A stretch of 51,694 nucleotides of DNA from Rhodomicrobium udaipurense JA643 (GTDB taxonomy: Bacteria; Pseudomonadota; Alphaproteobacteria; Rhizobiales; Rhodomicrobiaceae). Position 1 is the first letter of the stretch. Every line of letters starts with the position of its first letter. The position numbers and the translations under genes were made by a program. The notes below the pieces were generated by a model, which was not told the origin of the DNA, made no database searches, and saw only the letters and a list, made by a program, of their open reading frames with translations. Positions 25,494 through 35,520 of this stretch are shown in pieces. The stretch is from the NCBI RefSeq assembly GCF_000636015.1, contig NZ_JFZJ01000010.1, forward strand, positions 1-51,694, read 5' to 3'.

Positions 25494-27065
25494 CTAATCC
25501 CTCACGACGGTGCGCGCGAGGATCTGGAAGTCCATCGGGAACTTGCCATCGTTCGAAGCGACATCCGAGAGAATGAGCGTCGAGCCGACATAGAGCCGTT
25601 CACCGATGCGATCCTCCACGTCCTCCGGGATCTCGATACGGTCGAGCGCGGCGGCGGCGGTTTCGGGGAACGGCTTCGCAGCCTGCTCCGGCTCAAGCGG
25701 CTCGACCGTGCGGCCGCGACGGCTCGAATGCCTGCGATATTTCACCTCGACGGCGGCAGGCGGTGTGATGCCGACCCAATTCAGCGATGCCTTGTTCTCG
25801 CCGGTGCGTGTCGCGATGAAAAGATGCGTGCCGAGCGGGCGATCCGCGTCCTTGATCGTCACCGGCACGTCGAACAGCGGGGTTGTGCCCTGCCGCACAT
25901 AAAGGCGGCTCGTCTTGCGACTGATGAGGATCGAGATCGGGGTGGCGCGCGACGCTGCGTCTTTCGCCATCCGAACGGCCTCGTCGCCTTCGGCAGCCGC
26001 CGCGCGGATGGCCTCCTGCGCCAAGAGCAATTCGCGCTCGACCGCTGTGCGCACGTCGCGTGCCGCGCCCGCCTTCGTTTCGGCATCCGCAAGCCTTGCC
26101 TCGACCGCGTTCACGCGCAGATCGACGGCCTTCGACGTTGCCTCGTCTGCGTCCACCTTCTCGGCGGCACGGGTGGCGGCCTCAAGCTCACGGCTCACGC
26201 GCTTCACCTCGGCCTCGGCCACCGCGACATCCCTGTCGGCCTGCCGAAGCTCCGCCTGCTTTTTGCCGGCTAGAGCCGCGGCGGCCTTTTTTGCCTGCGC
26301 GGCGGCTCGGCCCTTCTGAACGGCGGCGGCCTTGAGCGCCTCCGCATATTCGCCCGGCGCAACGAGTTCCGGCTTCGGCTCGTCGGCCTTTGCGGCGGAA
26401 AGGGCGACAGGCTCGACGCCGGGCGCGGTGTCTCTCGCCGTGGTCTTGTCATCGCCCTTGTCCGGTAGCGCCAGGAGCTTCGGTGCCGGAAGCTTCGCAT
26501 GGGCGATGTCCACCGGGGGGACATCCTGCGGCGCGATGACGATGCGCTGGCCCAAGTCTGTCACGCCGAAAAGCCGCTGCGCGAAGGCCCCGGGCAACCG
26601 CACGCAACCATGGCTCGCCGGGTAGTTCGGCACGACGCCCAGATGCAGAGCGACGCCCGTCCAGGTGAGCCGCTGCATGAACGGCATCGGCGCGCCGCTA
26701 TAGATGTTGGAGCGGTGATAACGGTTCTTTTCGAGGATCGAGAACACACCGGCGGGCGTTGCGTAGCCCTGCTGCCCCGTGGACACCCGGCTTCGCGCCC
26801 AGACGCCTTTCGCGTCGTAAAACGTCACGTGCTGATCGGCGAGCGAAACTACGCCGTAGAGTGGCCCGACCGGCGCGCGGCTCTGCGCGTCTTCAGCCGC
26901 CTGCGGTTCCTCGCGTTCGGACTGATAATAGCGGCGGCGCGCGTCAGCCGGTTGCGCCACCAGTCCGAAGCCGATGAGCGCGACCATGAAAGCTGCCAAG
27001 GCGGATGCGGAGTTTGGAACGGATGCAAAAATGCGGCGCGGGCTCGGAAAATCAAATGGACGCAT
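25494..27065 (-). CDS. Two-domain L,D-transpeptidase family protein
   Basis: A protein of about 523 residues that is probably exported: a basic start and a hydrophobic stretch (ASALAAFMVALIGFGLVAQPADA) act as signal. The first YkuD domain (about 65-190) has the catalytic SHGCVRLP, used to make 3-3 peptidoglycan cross-links or link proteins to peptidoglycan. Then comes a long Ala/Lys/Glu-rich coiled coil (about 230-380). A C-terminal domain (about 380-523) repeats the fold's first half, ISILISRKTSRLYVRQG and PVTIKDADRPLGTH, and ends in ERLYVGSTLILSD, but has no catalytic cysteine. Starts at 27065 and 27077 are both possible without a clear Shine-Dalgarno. A mature enzyme at the envelope is the likely role. 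Confidence 0.85.
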   Translation of the reverse strand: MRPFDFPSPRRIFASVPNSASALAAFMVALIGFGLVAQPADARRRYYQSEREEPQAAEDAQSRAPVGPLYGVVSLADQHVTFYDAKGVWARSRVSTGQQGYATPAGVFSILEKNRYHRSNIYSGAPMPFMQRLTWTGVALHLGVVPNYPASHGCVRLPGAFAQRLFGVTDLGQRIVIAPQDVPPVDIAHAKLPAPKLLALPDKGDDKTTARDTAPGVEPVALSAAKADEPKPELVAPGEYAEALKAAAVQKGRAAAQAKKAAAALAGKKQAELRQADRDVAVAEAEVKRVSRELEAATRAAEKVDADEATSKAVDLRVNAVEARLADAETKAGAARDVRTAVERELLLAQEAIRAAAAEGDEAVRMAKDAASRATPISILISRKTSRLYVRQGTTPLFDVPVTIKDADRPLGTHLFIATRTGENKASLNWVGITPPAAVEVKYRRHSSRRGRTVEPLEPEQAAKPFPETAAAALDRIEIPEDVEDRIGERLYVGSTLILSDVASNDGKFPMDFQILARTVVRD

Positions 27066-27185
27066 GACGTTGAACATTCGTGAGGTTGCCGGGGAGCGTA
27101 GTATGCAGGCTGTGCCGTAACTATAGCGTGAAATTGTGCCGCGCAAAGCAGAAGCGAATATTAGGCGCGCAACAGGGCAAGCCGC

Positions 27186-30100
27186 CTACTCCGCCGCGTG
27201 GCGCTGCATCACCATCGACGTTATGAGCGCGCGCAGCGCCGCCGGTTTCACGGGCTTCTGCAGGAAGGCATAATTCGCTTCGCTCACGATGCGCCGCACC
27301 TCGTAGGAACCGTCCGCCGTGACGATGATGCCGGGCAACTCCGTCTCGCAGGCGGCGCAGATATTCTTGATCGCCGCGCAGCCGTCGCCCCGGTCGAGGT
27401 GGTAGTCCGACACGACGATATGCGGCACGATCATCGCTTTCTGAAGCTGGCTGATCGCGTCTTCCGCGTTGAGCGCCGTCATGACCTGGCATTGCCAGCC
27501 CGAAAGCAGCGTGCTCATGCCGTCTATGATGCTGCGTTCGTTGTCGATGCAGAGAACGATCGTGCCGCGCAGGTCGCCATAGGATGCAGGGCGGGCGGGG
27601 AAGACGCGCGGCTGCTCCATGTCGACCCAGCGCGCCAGCGGTACGTTGACAGTGAACGTCGAGCCGTGTTCGAGCTTCGAGCGTAGCGCGAGTTCATGAC
27701 CGAGCACGCGGCACATGCGCTCGACGATGGACAGGCCGAGACCGAGGCCCGGCGCGTGGATGTGATGATCGAGCCGCTGGAATTCCTTGAAGATGAGGTC
27801 GCGCTGGTGCTCCGGGATGCCGGGGCCGCTGTCGTGCACCTCAATGACGAGATCGCGGCCATGACGGCGGCAGCCAAGCACGGCGCGGCCCTTCTCGCGG
27901 TTATATTTCAGCGCGTTCGAGATGAGGTTCTGCAGGATGCGCCGCAAGAGTTTTCGGTCCGAGCGAACGAGCGCGCCGGAATCGAGGATCTTGAACGAGA
28001 TGCCGCGTGCCTTCGCGATCGGCTCGAAGTCGATGCGGATCTGTTCGAGCAGATCCTTGATCGGGAAGACGGTAAACTCGGGCTTCATCGCGCCGGAGTC
28101 GAGCCGCGAAATGTCGAGCAACGCGTTCAGAATTTCTTCCACGCCGTCGAGCGAGGCATCGATGTTGCGGGCAAGGCGGCCGAGTTCGGCAGGCGGCGAC
28201 CGTTCGATCAGGCTCGCAGCGTAGAGCCGCGCGGCGTTCAACGGCTGGAGCACGTCGTGGCTCGCCGCCGCAAGGAAGCGCGTCTTCGAGAGGTTCGCCT
28301 CGTCCGCCTTGGCCTTGGCGATGGCGAGTTCCTGCGTACGCGCTTCGACACGCCTTTCGAGCGTCTCGTTCGCCCGCGCCAGCGCTTCGGCGGCGGTTTC
28401 GCGCTCGGTAATGTCGGTGTAGGTCACCACGATGCCGCCCTGCGGCATAGCATTGGTTCGCACCTGGAGCACGCGCCCTTCGATGGAGCGCTCGTGGAAG
28501 CTCTCCATGGTAAGCTGATACTTCGCGATACGATCCGTGACGAGTTCCTCGGCCGCCGTCGGGTTCTGGTGCACGCGCTGGGCCATGTAGCGCAGGATTT
28601 CGTCGAGCGGCGCGCCGACGCGGCCGAATTGCTGCGGCAGGATGAGGATCTCGCGAAATTGCCGGTTCCAGCAGATGAGTTGCATGTTCTTGTCGAACAC
28701 GGCGATGCCCTGACGCACGTGATCGAGCGCCAATTGCAAAAGGTCGCGGTTGTACTGGACCGCCTCGGACGCCTCGTCGAGGAGCCGGAGCGCCGATTCG
28801 CGCCCGACATTGAGACGCCTCAGCATCAGCGACATGACAAGCCGCGAGGACGGCGCGCCGATGGCGCTCGCGAGCAGGTTCTCGGTGAAGCGCAGCGCGT
28901 GAACGTCGCCCTGAGGATGACCGGTCCTGTCGATACCCCGGCTCTCCATATAGTCCGAAAAGGAGCGCTGCGTTCGCTCCTCGCCGAGATAGCGCGATAC
29001 CGTGCCGATGAGTTCCTCGAAGGATACCGTCGTGCGCCATGGTTTGAACGCGGGGCCGCTGGAGGGCTGCGGGTTCGGGTCTTCGATAAAGACGTTGGTC
29101 TGAAGGCGCTCGATGGGTTCGAGCGGTCGCAGCAGCGAGACGGTTACGAAGGCGAAGAGGTTGACCGCGAGGCTCCAGACGACGCCATGCGTCAGCTGGT
29201 CGAAGTTCATGTAGAACAGCATTTCGGGGCGCAAAAACGCGATGCCGAAGGGGCCGTCCTTCAGGAAGGCCGCGCCTTCCACCGACGAACCGATGAGCTT
29301 CGGCAGAAGCAGCGTGTAGGCCCACACCGCGAAACCCGCGAGGATGCCCGCGACCGCGCCGCGCGCCGTCGCCCTGCGCCATACCAGCCCGAGGAAGAAT
29401 GCGGGCGAGAACTGCGCGATGGCGGAGAAGGACAACAGCCCGATTTCCGCGAGCGACGCCTTGCCGATGTGATCGTAGAGCAGATAGGCGAGCAGGATGA
29501 CCGCCAGCATCGCCATGCGGCGAATGTCGAGCAGCACGCCGCTCATGTCGCGCCGGTTCTGCACCACGTTGGCGCGGCGCTTGAGGATCAGCGGCATCAG
29601 GAGGTCGTTGCAGACCATCACTGACAGCGCGACCGTTTCCACCACCACCATCGCGGTCGCTGCCGACAGGCCGCCGAGAAACGCGATGAACGTGAAGAAC
29701 TCGCTCCCGGCGCTCAGCGGCAACGCGAGCAAGTACATGTCGTGCGGGACGTTCTGACCCTGAAAGATGAGCGTTCCCGCCATCGCCACCGGCACGACGA
29801 AGAGGTTGATCGCCACGAGATAGAGCGGGAACAGCCACGATGCGCGCTTCAGCTCTTCGTCGGAGACGTTCTCGACGACCGTCACATGGAATTGGCGCGG
29901 CAACAGGAAAATGCAGACGAAGCTGAGCCATGTCACGGTGAGCAGCGTTCCGCCATGAAGGCCGGTGCTGAAGATCTGGCTGATGTGCGGATCGGCCATG
30001 GCCTTGGTTACGAGCGGGCCTATGCCGTCGAACATGCCGTAGACGACGAACATGCCGACCGCGAGGAAGGCCGCGAGCTTGACCACCGATTCCACGGCCA

Positions 30101-30692
30101 CGGCGAGCATCAGGCCGCGCTGATGCTCGGTTGCGTCGCTGTCGCGCGCCCCGAACAGGATCGCGAACGCCGCGAGCACGAGCGCGACCGCTAAATCGGT
30201 GTTCGGCGAGGGGGCGGAAGGCAGCCCGGCGGCGGTCGATGATGAATTGGCGAGAAGCACCGCGATGGCTTGCGAGATCGCCTTCAGTTGCAGCGCGATG
30301 TAAGGGAGCATTCCCACCACCGCGACGATTGTCACGACAGCGGCAACGGCGGGGTTCTTGCCGTATCGCGCGGCGATGAAGTCGGCGATCGAGGTGATGT
30401 TCTGCGATTTCGAAAGCACGATAAGCCGTCGCAACAGCGGCATTGCCGCTGTGAAGGCGATGATCGGCCCGAGATAGACCGCGATGAAGTCGAAGCCTTT
30501 CTCGGAGGCGGACCCGATACTGCCGAAGAACGTCCACGACGTGCAGTAGACCGCGAGGGCGAGCGCGTAGACATAGGGACGACCGTACAGGGTGCGGTAT
30601 TTCTTGCCGGCGCGGTCTCCGTACCAGGCGATTGCAAAGAGCGCTCCGATGTAGAAGAACGAACACCCTATGATGACCCAGCCGTCGATCAT
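27186..30692 (-). CDS. Sodium/solute symporter-histidine kinase-receiver fusion
   Basis: A 1168-residue hybrid sensor. The first about 550 residues form a 12-13 helix SLC5/sodium:solute-symporter-like domain. A PAS domain follows (about 640-770, LALDHVRQGIAVFDKNMQLICWN), then a coiled coil, a HisKA domain with the H-box FLAAASHDVLQPLNAARLY, an HATPase domain with the G-boxes VHDSGPGIPEHQ and GLGLGLSIVERM, and a C-terminal receiver with the phosphoacceptor region VVSDYHLDRGDG and LQKPVKP. The plan matches the NahK/CbrA-like group where a transporter domain senses or gates the kinase. No response regulator is adjacent, so output is via a distant regulator or the receiver acts as a phosphate sink. 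The ligand is unknown. Confidence 0.9.
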   Translation of the reverse strand: MIDGWVIIGCSFFYIGALFAIAWYGDRAGKKYRTLYGRPYVYALALAVYCTSWTFFGSIGSASEKGFDFIAVYLGPIIAFTAAMPLLRRLIVLSKSQNITSIADFIAARYGKNPAVAAVVTIVAVVGMLPYIALQLKAISQAIAVLLANSSSTAAGLPSAPSPNTDLAVALVLAAFAILFGARDSDATEHQRGLMLAVAVESVVKLAAFLAVGMFVVYGMFDGIGPLVTKAMADPHISQIFSTGLHGGTLLTVTWLSFVCIFLLPRQFHVTVVENVSDEELKRASWLFPLYLVAINLFVVPVAMAGTLIFQGQNVPHDMYLLALPLSAGSEFFTFIAFLGGLSAATAMVVVETVALSVMVCNDLLMPLILKRRANVVQNRRDMSGVLLDIRRMAMLAVILLAYLLYDHIGKASLAEIGLLSFSAIAQFSPAFFLGLVWRRATARGAVAGILAGFAVWAYTLLLPKLIGSSVEGAAFLKDGPFGIAFLRPEMLFYMNFDQLTHGVVWSLAVNLFAFVTVSLLRPLEPIERLQTNVFIEDPNPQPSSGPAFKPWRTTVSFEELIGTVSRYLGEERTQRSFSDYMESRGIDRTGHPQGDVHALRFTENLLASAIGAPSSRLVMSLMLRRLNVGRESALRLLDEASEAVQYNRDLLQLALDHVRQGIAVFDKNMQLICWNRQFREILILPQQFGRVGAPLDEILRYMAQRVHQNPTAAEELVTDRIAKYQLTMESFHERSIEGRVLQVRTNAMPQGGIVVTYTDITERETAAEALARANETLERRVEARTQELAIAKAKADEANLSKTRFLAAASHDVLQPLNAARLYAASLIERSPPAELGRLARNIDASLDGVEEILNALLDISRLDSGAMKPEFTVFPIKDLLEQIRIDFEPIAKARGISFKILDSGALVRSDRKLLRRILQNLISNALKYNREKGRAVLGCRRHGRDLVIEVHDSGPGIPEHQRDLIFKEFQRLDHHIHAPGLGLGLSIVERMCRVLGHELALRSKLEHGSTFTVNVPLARWVDMEQPRVFPARPASYGDLRGTIVLCIDNERSIIDGMSTLLSGWQCQVMTALNAEDAISQLQKAMIVPHIVVSDYHLDRGDGCAAIKNICAACETELPGIIVTADGSYEVRRIVSEANYAFLQKPVKPAALRALITSMVMQRHAAE

Positions 30693-30981
30693 TTTTCTCT
30701 CGTGCTCAAGCTGGATTAAAGCTGACGCGTGTCAGCCATGCGGAACTGGAATATCAATGTAGAACGCCGGACCAAGGTTAAGCAACAGCGCTGCGTCGCT
30801 CGCCACGTCCGAGAGCGATAATTGCGCAATGCATGGCGGCGGCGCTTTTGATTTGCGCCCGCATCGGTGGTTTCGGTGAGGAGACGCGCCGGTCGCCAGC
30901 GACAGATTGCATCGGGGCATTTGGCGAGGCGTCGCCTCTACCTTATATGTTGCTTCGTAACGAGAACCAAAAAGCTCCGAC

Positions 30982-32169
30982 ATGCCGACATCCATCGCCG
31001 ACGCGCCCGCGCCGCTCGCGGGACGCGACCCGGACATTTCTCCCGCCGCGCTCGGGCTCACGGGATCGCCGTCGAGCCATCGCATCGTCGTGGCCATGTC
31101 GGGCGGCGTGGACTCGTCGCTGACGGCCGCGCTCGTGAAACGCGCCGGCTACGATACCGTCGGCATCACGCTCCAGCTTTACGACCACGGCGAGGCGATG
31201 GCCCGAAAGGGCGCGTGCTGCGCCGGGCAAGACATCATGGACGCGCGCGGCGTCGCGGACAGACTCGGCGTTCCGCATTACGTCCTCGACTACGAGGATC
31301 GTTTCCGCCAGTCCGTGATCGACGATTTCGCCGACAGCTATCTCGCGGGCGAGACGCCCGTTCCCTGCGTGCGCTGCAACCAGACGGTCAAGTTTCGCGA
31401 TCTCCTTGGCGCGGCGCGTGAGCTTGGCGCATCGGCGCTCGTCACGGGCCATTATGTGCGGAGCGTGCCGGGGCCACGCGGCATAGAGATGCATCAGGCG
31501 GCCGATCCGGACCGCGATCAGAGCTACTTTCTCTTCGCCACCACACAGGCGCAGCTCGACTTCCTTCGATTTCCGCTCGGCGGCATGACGAAGACCGAGA
31601 CGCGAGAGATGGCCGCAGCCCTCCATTTGCCTGTTGCATCGAAGCCCGATAGTCAGGATATCTGCTTCGTGCCCTCCGGCGACTACGCGTCGATCATCCG
31701 GAAGCTCAGGCCGGAAAGCGGCGAGCCGGGCGACATCGTCCATGCGGACGGGCGTGTGCTGGGCCAGCACCCTGGCATTATCAATTTTACTGTGGGCCAA
31801 CGCAAGGGCCTCGGCATTGCAACGGGAGAACCGCTGTTCGTGATTCGGATCGAGCCATCGGCAAGACGTGTGATCGTGGGCCCGCGCGAGATGCTGCGGA
31901 CCGCGCGTCTTTCCCTGCGCGACGTGAACTGGATCGGCGGCGGCTCGCTGGATGAGGCGGTGGCCGGTGGGCGGTCGCTGTTCGTGAAGGTGCGCTCGAC
32001 GCAGCCCCCTCGCGAGGCACGCCTTTTCGCGGAGCGTGGCGGCGTCGGGGTGGACCTGGCAGGCGGCGAATTTGGCGTCGCGGCCGGTCAGGCTTGTGTG
32101 TTTTATGACCGCGCGGGTGGCGCGGCCCGTGTGCTGGGCGGCGGATTTATCGAAAGGGTTGCGGCGTGA
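30982..32169 (+). CDS. mnmA: tRNA-specific 2-thiouridylase MnmA
   Basis: A 395-residue enzyme that thiolates U34 of tRNA for Lys, Glu and Gln. The ATP pyrophosphatase loop is MSGGVDSS (about residues 37-44). The catalytic cysteine is in [12 protein letters not shown] and the second one in [15 protein letters not shown] and the C-terminal beta-barrel ending (VFYD) complete it. An extra 35 residues lie ahead of the usual start; an internal start is possible, but I keep the ATG at 30982. It overlaps the methyltransferase start by four bases. Confidence 0.95.
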   Translation: MPTSIADAPAPLAGRDPDISPAALGLTGSPSSHRIVVAMSGGVDSSLTAALVKRAGYDTVGITLQLYDHGEAMARKGACCAGQDIMDARGVADRLGVPHYVLDYEDRFRQSVIDDFADSYLAGETPVPCVRCNQTVKFRDLLGAARELGASALVTGHYVRSVPGPRGIEMHQAADPDRDQSYFLFATTQAQLDFLRFPLGGMTKTETREMAAALHLPVASKPDSQDICFVPSGDYASIIRKLRPESGEPGDIVHADGRVLGQHPGIINFTVGQRKGLGIATGEPLFVIRIEPSARRVIVGPREMLRTARLSLRDVNWIGGGSLDEAVAGGRSLFVKVRSTQPPREARLFAERGGVGVDLAGGEFGVAAGQACVFYDRAGGAARVLGGGFIERVAA

Positions 32170-32816
32170 GCACGGAAACGAAGACGGTCAATCAGCCGTC
32201 GCTTGACGACAATGCGGTGCGTGAAGCCTATCGCTGGTGGGCGCCCATCTACGATTACAGCTTCGGCATGATCGCGGGGCCGGGACGCCGGCTCGCGGTG
32301 GACAAGCTAAACGAGGAAAACGGGCGCATTCTCGAAGTGGGCGTGGGAACAGGGCTCTCGCTGCCGCGCTATCGCACCGATCTCGACGTGACCGGCATCG
32401 ACCTGTCGCCGGAAATGCTGTCGAAAGCGGCGCAGCGCGTGAACCGGCTCGGCCTTCGCCGCAAGACGCTGCTGGTGATGGACGCGAGCCGCCTGTCCTT
32501 CGCCGACGAAAGCTTCGACGCCGCCGCCGTCATGTATGTGATGACCGTTGTGCCGGAACCCGCCGCCGTGATGGCCGAACTGCGGCGCGTCCTGAAGCCC
32601 GGCGGAACCGCCATCATCGTCAACCACTTCAGCCGCGAGAAGGGTGCGCGAGCCGGGGTGGAGAAGTGGCTTGCGAAATATTCGCGCAGCCTCGGCTGGC
32701 ATCCGATCTTCCCGATTCAGAACGTGACCGAAGCGCCGGGCTTCGAACTCGTCGACGCCACCGACGCGGCGCCGCTCGGGGTCTTCACCCTTCTCAGGCT
32801 GAAGAAAGTCGGATAG
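32166..32816 (+). CDS. Class I SAM methyltransferase, PmtA-like
   Basis: A 216-residue methyltransferase starting at a GTG that overlaps the mnmA stop (GTGA). The SAM motif I is [15 protein letters not shown], with motif [17 protein letters not shown] and a post-motif [13 protein letters not shown]. The lead-in [13 protein letters not shown] and the ending [12 protein letters not shown] are the pattern of rhizobial phosphatidylethanolamine N-methyltransferase (PmtA), which makes phosphatidylcholine. A different small-molecule methyltransferase is possible, so I leave the symbol empty. The overlap suggests translational coupling with mnmA. Confidence 0.8.
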   Translation: MSTETKTVNQPSLDDNAVREAYRWWAPIYDYSFGMIAGPGRRLAVDKLNEENGRILEVGVGTGLSLPRYRTDLDVTGIDLSPEMLSKAAQRVNRLGLRRKTLLVMDASRLSFADESFDAAAVMYVMTVVPEPAAVMAELRRVLKPGGTAIIVNHFSREKGARAGVEKWLAKYSRSLGWHPIFPIQNVTEAPGFELVDATDAAPLGVFTLLRLKKVG

Positions 32817-32833
32817 CGCGGGCGTTCGGAATA

Positions 32834-32862
32834 TTGACGGCGCGAGCGTGTCTCCTTATACA
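32834..32862 (+). promoter_or_regulatory. Promoter of elongator tRNA-Met
   Basis: TTGACG at 32834-32839 and TATACA at 32857-32862 have a 17-base spacer. Transcription would begin near 32869, about 35 bases before the mature tRNA. The match to sigma-70 consensus is strong. Confidence 0.8.
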
Positions 32863-32903
32863 GGTTCGACGCGGCGCAGTGATGCGTTGGCAATGGCCGT
32901 ATT

Positions 32904-32980
32904 GGCGGAGTAGCTCAGTTGGTTAGAGCAGCGGAATCATAATCCGCGTGTCGGGGGTTCGAGTCCCTCCTCCGCTACCA
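32904..32980 (+). tRNA. tRNA-Met (CAT), elongator
   Basis: All four arms fold: acceptor 7 bp ending with encoded CCA at 32978-32980, D arm GCTC/GAGC, anticodon stem GCGGA/TCCGC with loop ATCATAA (anticodon CAT at 32938-32940) and T arm GGGGG/CCCTC with TTCGAGT. The first pair is G1:U72 in place of the C1:A72 mismatch of initiator tRNA, so this is the elongator. tRNA-Ile2 also has a CAT anticodon (modified to lysidine). The body is the usual alphaproteobacterial tRNA-Met and not Ile2, but that rests on memory of the sequences. Confidence 0.92.
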
Positions 32981-33283
32981 CTTAGCATTGTTTTCGCTGC
33001 CAATTTAGACGCGGCTCGGAATCTACCCACATTCTACCCACGCTTAACGGGGCGAACAGCCCGACGCTTAAGGCAAAGGACCAAGACCAAAGAGGCGGCC
33101 AGCCGTTCCGGCCCATGATCCATTCATTGCTGCGATCTTTCGCTGCGACCATACCCGCGCCAGTTGCGACGCATCTCGGTTTCCATCGCACACCAATCCT
33201 CTGAGCCGGGGCAATTTATTCGCGCTTGCGAATGCGGTCAAAAAGAAGGCAGCCGCTTTCCCCGGACATTGAAGGAATGTGCT
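32981..33283. other. Gap after tRNA-Met
   Basis: These 303 bases hold no confident gene. A minus-strand frame (32982-33191) ends against the tRNA and contains WVDSEPRLNW, a position where integrase 3' ends are often found, but I see no integrase catalytic motif and do not annotate it. The motif CTACCCACATTCTACCCAC (33024-33042) is a short tandem repeat. Confidence 0.35.
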
Positions 33284-35353
33284 TTAATCGACGGTCGCGC
33301 TCTCGCCCTCGGCAAGGCCACGCTTCTCCAGCAGCGGCCCGACTTCGGGATCGCGTCCGCGAAAGGCGCGATACGCTTCGTCGGGCTTTAGCGTCCCGCC
33401 GCTCGAATAAACGAAGCGGTGCAGGCGCTCGGCCACCTGCGGATCAAATACGCTGCCCGCTTCCTCGAAAGCGTTGAAAGCGTCGGCTTCCATCACCTCC
33501 GCCCAGAGATAGGTGTAATAGCCCGCCGCATAGCCGCCGCCCGCGAAAATGTGCTGGAAGTGCGTCGGCCGGTGGCGGAGCCCGATGGCATCCGGCACGC
33601 CAAGGCTCACGCGAAGCTCGGTCTCGAATGCGGCCGGGTCGATGTTGTCCGCGTCATCGGCCTCGTGGATCGCGAGATCGTACAGCGCCGATGCGGCATA
33701 TTCCGCCGTGGCGAAGCCCTGGTTGAATTTCCGAGCCGCGTGCAGCTTGTCCACGATGGCTTGCGGCAGCGGCTCGGCCGTCTCGACGTGGCGCGCGAAG
33801 CGATTGAGGATTTCCGGCTGAAGCGCCCAGTTCTCGTAAAGCTGCGACGGCAGTTCCACAAAGTCGCGGTCGACGCTCGTGCCGGAAAGGCCGGGGTAGG
33901 TGACGTTCGACAACATGCCGTGCAGGCCGTGGCCGAACTCGTGGAACAGCGTGCGCACGTCGTCGAGGCTGAGGAGCGAAGGCTTGCCGTCGCCGCCCTT
34001 GCTGAAGTTCAGCACGTTGACGATGATCGGCAGCACCTCGCCATCGATGCGGGACTGCTCGCGGAAGTCGCTCATCCACGCGCCGCTGCGCTTCGACGGC
34101 CGCGCGAAATAATCGCCGACGAACAGCGCGAGCGGCTTGCCGTCGCGACCCTTCACAGTCCAGGCGCGCACGTCGGGGTGATACACCGGCACGTCCCGCC
34201 GCTCCTCGAAGCTGAGGCCGAATAACCGGTGCGCCGTCTCGAACGCAGCCGCGATCATCGCATCCAGCTCGAAATAAGGCTTCAGCGCCGCGCCGTCGAT
34301 GTCGAACTCGGCCTTGCGCTGCTTCTCGGCGTAGTGGTGCCAGTCCCACGCGGCGAGCGGCTCGTTATGTCCCTCCGCCTGGGCGAGCGCCGCGAGCGCA
34401 GCCGCCTCCGCGTCGGCGCGTCGTTTCGCACCGGCCCACACCTTTTCGAGCAGGCCGCGCGCGGTGGCGGGCGTCTTGGCCATCGCATCGTCGATCTGAT
34501 AGGCGGCGTAGGTGGAAAAGCCGAGCAGCCTTGCGAGTTCGGCACGGAGCGCAAGGATTTCGCGGATCAGCGGCGTGTTGTCCGGTGCGCCGTCGCCGCC
34601 GTCACCACGCGCGATGTAAGCGCGGTAGGCCTTTTCGCGCAGGTCGCGGCGCGTGGAAAATTCGAGGAATGGCTCGACGTTCGCCCGCGAGAGCGTGATG
34701 ACATGCTTGCCGGGAAGGCCGCGTTCCTCCGCCGCCATCGCCGCGCCCTCACGCACGAAATCCGGTAGGCCCGCGAGGTCTGCTTCACCGTCGAGCACGA
34801 GTTGGAAAGCCTTCTCCGCAGCAAGCACGTTCTGCGAAAAGGCCGTGTGGAGTTCGGAAAGCCGGGTGTTGATTTCGGTCAGACGCGCCTTGCCCGCCGC
34901 GTCGAGCTTCGCGCCCGCCCGAATGAAACGCTTGTGATAGCGCTCCAGAAGGCGGCGTTGCTCGCCGTCGAGGCCGAGCGTGTCGGCCTTTTTCGCCAGC
35001 GCGTCGATGCGCCCGAAAAGCTTCGGGTCGGTGTAAATCGCCATGGAGTGCTTGGCGAGCTTCGGGCCGATGTTGCGCTCGATCGCCTGCCGCGTGTCAT
35101 TCGTATCGGCCGCTGACAGGTTGAAGAAGACATTCGCCACCTTGGTCAGCGCGCGCCCGGCGCGTTCCAGAGCCTCCACGGTATTCGCGAAGGTCGGCTC
35201 GTTCCCGTCATTCGCTACGGTCTCGATTTCCGCGCGGTGTGTTCGCATCGCGTCCTCGAAGGCGGGTATGAAATCTTCGTCGCGGATCGCTTGAAAGGGC
35301 GGCAGGCCGAAAGGAGTGTCCCAGTCCTGAAGGAGAATGTTCGATGAAGTCAC
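33284..35353 (-). CDS. dcp: M3 family oligopeptidase/peptidyl-dipeptidase Dcp
   Basis: A 689-residue zinc metallopeptidase that cuts short peptides. The zinc motif is FHEFGHGLHG with a downstream glutamate region, and the family's N-terminal helical domain and C-terminal domain (ALYDLAIH, TYLWAEVMEADAF) are present. I start it at the GTG at 35353, preceded by AAGGA at seven bases; this gives TSSNILLQDWDTPFGLPPF, the usual N-terminus. The longer frame is open without similarity. No signal peptide, so it is cytoplasmic. Substrate specificity (Dcp versus oligopeptidase A) is not decided by sequence alone. Confidence 0.9.
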   Translation of the reverse strand: MTSSNILLQDWDTPFGLPPFQAIRDEDFIPAFEDAMRTHRAEIETVANDGNEPTFANTVEALERAGRALTKVANVFFNLSAADTNDTRQAIERNIGPKLAKHSMAIYTDPKLFGRIDALAKKADTLGLDGEQRRLLERYHKRFIRAGAKLDAAGKARLTEINTRLSELHTAFSQNVLAAEKAFQLVLDGEADLAGLPDFVREGAAMAAEERGLPGKHVITLSRANVEPFLEFSTRRDLREKAYRAYIARGDGGDGAPDNTPLIREILALRAELARLLGFSTYAAYQIDDAMAKTPATARGLLEKVWAGAKRRADAEAAALAALAQAEGHNEPLAAWDWHHYAEKQRKAEFDIDGAALKPYFELDAMIAAAFETAHRLFGLSFEERRDVPVYHPDVRAWTVKGRDGKPLALFVGDYFARPSKRSGAWMSDFREQSRIDGEVLPIIVNVLNFSKGGDGKPSLLSLDDVRTLFHEFGHGLHGMLSNVTYPGLSGTSVDRDFVELPSQLYENWALQPEILNRFARHVETAEPLPQAIVDKLHAARKFNQGFATAEYAASALYDLAIHEADDADNIDPAAFETELRVSLGVPDAIGLRHRPTHFQHIFAGGGYAAGYYTYLWAEVMEADAFNAFEEAGSVFDPQVAERLHRFVYSSGGTLKPDEAYRAFRGRDPEVGPLLEKRGLAEGESATVD

Positions 35354-35520
35354 GCGAGATCCTTTTCGGCTCAAATGCATCTGTCGATGCCACGAGCCGA
35401 ATTTGGTCTTTGACGGCCCCTTGGACAAGGCGCGAGGTGTATGCGCGAGCCGAAACCGCAGGCATCGCCGCCACGGATGCGATGCGGCCGCCTGAAGTTT
35501 GCTAGCGGCCGCGTCCGAGG

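Noticed and set aside
25245-26273. 342-residue plus-strand frame opposite the L,D-transpeptidase
   Set aside because: Shadow frame; Arg/Ala-rich composition and no ribosome binding site.
27901-30666. 921-residue frame on the minus strand within the sensor kinase
   Set aside because: It is an out-of-phase shadow of the kinase gene caused by high GC; arginine-rich with no domain.
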